From the NCBI RefSeq assembly GCF_946220915.1, contig NZ_CAMIHH010000065.1:1-18200 (forward strand): a stretch of DNA of 18,200 nucleotides, given 5' to 3'. This stretch comes from an uncultured Flavobacterium sp. GTDB taxonomy: Bacteria; Bacteroidota; Bacteroidia; Flavobacteriales; Flavobacteriaceae. Shown here one piece after another: positions 16,101-18,200 of the stretch; position 1 is the stretch's first letter; the number at the start of each line of letters is the position of its first letter. The notes below the pieces were generated by a model. That model was not told where the DNA came from, searched no databases, and saw only the letters and a program-made list of their open reading frames with translations. The position numbers were made by a program, and so were the translations under genes.

Positions 16101-17052
16101 AACTGGCCGGTACAGTCGTACTTTATTCCTGATGGCGTTGCAACATACACTGCCAATGGCGCTAACTTTATTATCACTGCCAACGAGGGTGACGAAAAAG
16201 AATATACCGGATTTGAAGAAAGGACTACAATAGGCGCAAATGCCTACCAGCTTGATGCTGCTGCATTCCCTCAGGCTGCCATGCTTAAAAAGAGCCACAA
16301 TGCCGGAAGATTGAGGGTAACCAACCTTAACGGAAACAATGATGCCGATGCAGAGTTTGAACAGATATTTTCAGTTGGTACACGTTCTTTCTCTATTTTC
16401 AATGCCGATACCAAAACCATTGCCTACGATAGCGGCGACGACTTTGAAATGTATACTGCACAGGAATGGCCGCTGCTTTTCAATGCCGACAGCGAAGACT
16501 CCAACACACCAAAATCAAGGAGCCGCTCCAAAGGCCCTGAGCCGGAAGGTGTAACTGTTGCACAGATAATGGACAAGACATTTGCTTTTATTGGCCTTGA
16601 GCGTATAGGTGGTGTCATGGTATATGATGTAACCGACCCTGCCAACGTTCAGTTTACCGATTATAAAAATTCAAGGATGGATACCGAATACGGTGGTGAT
16701 AACGGCCCTGAAGGCATCATATTCATAAGCGCGGCTGACAGCCCGGACAACAAGCCGTATGTAATCGTGGCAAATGAAATCAGCGGTACCCTTACCGTAT
16801 TTGAAGTGAATACCGAGAACCTCGGCACAGGAGACTTCAGCAACAAACCGAAAGCATTCGTGGTGTTCCCTAACCCGTCAAACGGTGGTATTGCTTACTT
16901 TAACCGCGCTGCCGATATCGAGCTTTACGACTACAGCGGCAAGCTTATACTGAAAGAAAAACAAGCCCTTAAGATCGATACTTCCAGCCTGGCATCGGGC
17001 CTTTACCTGGTTAAGACATCGGAAGGCATTACAAAAAAATTACTAGTCGAGT
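13110..17052 (+). CDS. Secreted choice-of-anchor I family protein with T9SS sorting domain
   Basis: A 1314-aa multidomain surface or secreted protein. The signal peptide is residues 1-24 (KKGLLLLGLGLASQFSGAQ). A beta-sandwich lies at ~25-210, then a bacterial Ig-like domain at ~214-320 (PPTVVFSPGGSQANVAVNTH). A beta domain at ~328-530 starts GTGDMVFVGYRMNSTDTED. A second Ig-like domain is at ~533-620 and a Calx-beta domain at ~621-732 (ends FATIYIKDND). The choice-of-anchor I propeller-like domain covers ~745-1235, with its marks TANEGQPNSDY, KGPEPEGVTV, FIGLERIGGVMVYDVTDP and GPEGIIFI. The T9SS type A sorting domain is at ~1247-1314 (FPNPSNGG, then SSLASGLYLVKTSEGITKKL). The family is loosely tied to phosphatase/phytase-like folds; substrate and activity are unknown. 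It stands alone with a strong terminator and is not part of the phage. Confidence 0.92.
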
Positions 17053-17083
17053 AATAGTTGTTGTTTTTGCGAAATTTAATTTT

Positions 17084-17116
17084 AATCCTGCCTCCACAAG
17101 AGGCAGGATTTTTTTA
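17084..17116 (+). terminator. Strong intrinsic terminator
   Basis: AATCCTGCCTC (17084-17094), loop CACAA, GAGGCAGGATT (17100-17110) is a perfect 11-bp GC-rich stem running into an 8-base T tract (17109-17116). It lies 30 nt after the stop of the secreted protein gene and separates it from the YdcF-like gene. Confidence 0.93.
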
Positions 17117-17154
17117 TGAAATCTTAGTATATTTAAACCGAAAACCAACACCGC

Positions 17155-17886
17155 ATGCTCCTTGCCCCGCTTCCGCTATTTTGGCTCCTGTTATTACTGG
17201 CTTTTGCATTGCACAGGACCAGGTATGAAAAGTGGTGCCGCATGGCCGTAATTGCTGCGCTTGCCGAACTTTTCATATTCTCTGTAACGCCACTGCCGGT
17301 ACTGATGATGGAAAACCTGGAAAAACAATACCCGGTTTACAACCCAAAACCCGGTGACGTTCCGATCCCGGTACTGGTGCTGGGCGGAGGGCATACCATT
17401 GACAATTCGCTTGAACCGTTGCACCGGCTTTCAACGCCTGCCCTGGCACGGCTAACCGAAGGAATACGGCAACAACGCAGCAATCCCGGGAGTAAGCTTG
17501 TACTGTCCGGGTATTCCGAATCGGGAAGGACATCCATTGCCGAAACCATGGGTGTTGCAGCTTTGTCATTAGGGATCAGCCAGAAAGATACATTACTGCT
17601 TACCAGGCCCGGTACAACCTGGGAAGAGGCACAGGCCTACAAAAAGCGTTTTGGAACTTCCGGTAAACTGGTGTTGGTTACCAGTGCCTCGCACATGCCA
17701 AGGGCAATGGAAACCTTTCGCAAAGCGGGGCTTAACCCAATTGCTGCCCCGGCCTACCACCAGATAAAACATAATCCGGACAAAAGCATTTATTCCTGGG
17801 GGCCATCATCCCACAAACTGCAATTTACCCAAATGGCCATGCACGAATATGTTGGGATAATTTATTATAGATGGTTTAAGAAATAG
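17155..17886 (+). CDS. YdcF/ElyC-like membrane protein (DUF218)
   Basis: A 243-aa inner-membrane protein. Two hydrophobic segments (residues ~3-20, APLPLFWLLLLLAFAL, and ~29-50, including VIAALAELFIFSVTPLPVL) are followed by a Rossmann-like soluble domain. Family marks seen are VLVLGGG (~74-80), LVLSGYSESGRTSIAETM (~114-131), TTWEEAQAY (~157-165), LVLVTSASHMPRAMETFRKA (~172-191) and the C-terminal HEYVGIIYYRW. These match ElyC/YdcF proteins (DUF218), which in enterobacteria affect cell-envelope and peptidoglycan precursor metabolism; the reaction is not settled. The length is close to E. coli ElyC. The ATG at 17155 is the first possible start after an in-frame stop at 17134. It follows the terminator, so it has its own promoter, though none with a good TAnnTTTG was found. 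Confidence 0.85.
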   Translation: MLLAPLPLFWLLLLLAFALHRTRYEKWCRMAVIAALAELFIFSVTPLPVLMMENLEKQYPVYNPKPGDVPIPVLVLGGGHTIDNSLEPLHRLSTPALARLTEGIRQQRSNPGSKLVLSGYSESGRTSIAETMGVAALSLGISQKDTLLLTRPGTTWEEAQAYKKRFGTSGKLVLVTSASHMPRAMETFRKAGLNPIAAPAYHQIKHNPDKSIYSWGPSSHKLQFTQMAMHEYVGIIYYRWFKK

Positions 17887-17892
17887 AATACT

Positions 17893-17913
17893 AATGAACA
17901 TTTATTCATTTTT
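17893..17913. terminator. Possible weak terminator between convergent genes
   Basis: AATGAA (17893-17898), a 6-nt loop and TTCATT (17905-17910) form an AT-rich 6-bp stem followed by TTT. It lies at the meeting point of the YdcF-like and SecB-like genes and overlaps the end of the latter. The stem is weak, so this is tentative. Confidence 0.25.
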
Positions 17914-18200
17914 CTGAAACTTTAGGAAATTAATAGGTGGTAATAAAATAGGCGAAATATTTGCTTTCAAAGACATACTCGCTATATGCTCTCGCAGAAA
18001 TGGAAATAGAATTGCAGGACCATTTGCTTGGATAAATTTTTCTACGGGTAATTCAACCTCACTACCTATTTCAAAAACTCCGACATATTTAACTTTGAAT
18101 TCATACTGTGACTTTTCATCAGTTATACCATTTAGAATGATAGTAAGTCCTATTGTAACAACATTTTCATACACAGAATCTTCAATCTCTATATTTACAG
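17902..18200 (-). CDS. SecB-like chaperone, 5' end outside the window
   Basis: The C-terminal part of a SecB-fold protein. The visible frame starts at the window edge (VNIEIEDSVYENVV); the GTG at 18174 is not a convincing start because the frame is open through it. SecB marks are seen in order: a strand TIGLTIILNG, the beta strand FKVKYVGVFEI, then ILFPFLREHIASMS and LLPPINFLKF. These line up with the ILFPYARE...APVNFDALF end of E. coli SecB, a tetrameric chaperone that keeps unfolded proteins ready for export. The DNA is more AT-rich than the region to the left. Many solitary SecB-like genes belong to toxin-antitoxin-chaperone systems; the partner genes, if any, lie beyond the right edge. 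SecB-like fold is likely, specific role unknown. Confidence 0.78.
   Translation of the reverse strand, partial: VNIEIEDSVYENVVTIGLTIILNGITDEKSQYEFKVKYVGVFEIGSEVELPVEKFIQANGPAILFPFLREHIASMSLKANISPILLPPINFLKFQKNE

Noticed and set aside
13143..16846. Minus-strand open frames inside the secreted protein gene
   Set aside because: They are antisense shadows; the plus-strand frame has signal peptide, ordered domains and sorting tail.
1..18200. CRISPR array, tRNA, rRNA, insertion sequence or retron-like element
   Set aside because: No regularly spaced repeats, cloverleaf, transposase or reverse transcriptase motifs were seen on either strand.

Overview
The window looks like part of a Bacteroidota chromosome, most likely from the order Flavobacteriales. 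The evidence is a large secreted protein with a C-terminal type IX secretion (T9SS) sorting domain, a promoter matching the Bacteroidota form (TTTG, about 20 nt, TAnnTTTG), A/T-rich gene leaders without clear Shine-Dalgarno sequences, and phage proteins of the type found in Bacteroidota prophages. No genus can be fixed from the sequence alone.

Positions 1-560 hold the 3' part of an unrecognised plus-strand gene that is open to the left edge. Positions 572-12051 are a tightly packed minus-strand phage-type operon. In transcription order it has two small early genes (86 and 57 aa), two small proteins that look like beta-barrel/OB-fold proteins (84 and 83 aa), terminase small and large subunits, a 180-aa protein, a 150-aa protein, an HK97-gp10-like neck/tail-completion candidate (149 aa), two large tail-tip or baseplate-like proteins (493 and 733 aa), a 101-aa Ig/PKD-like protein and a 969-aa tape-measure protein. 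Many junctions overlap (ATGA, TAATG) or are separated by only a few bases, which indicates one transcript with coupled translation. A divergent plus-strand gene (12169-12879) encodes a CI/LexA-type repressor. The short region between it and the early genes carries two near-identical palindromic operators, one lying exactly between the -33 and -7 elements of the early promoter. A third copy lies inside the repressor coding sequence.

The most unusual point is what is missing. No portal, major capsid, head protease/scaffold or recognisable tail-tube gene lies between the terminase and the tail genes, and there is no integrase, lysis or replication gene in the window. All visible phage genes are nonetheless full length and in frame. 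This may be a headless or rearranged prophage, a domesticated phage-like element, or a phage whose head module sits outside the window.

From about 12900 the content is host-like: a 1314-aa secreted multidomain choice-of-anchor I family protein with a T9SS sorting domain, followed by a strong intrinsic terminator; a YdcF/ElyC-like (DUF218) membrane protein; and, convergent at the right edge, the 3' part of a SecB-like chaperone gene in visibly more AT-rich DNA. No rRNA, tRNA, CRISPR array or insertion sequence was seen.
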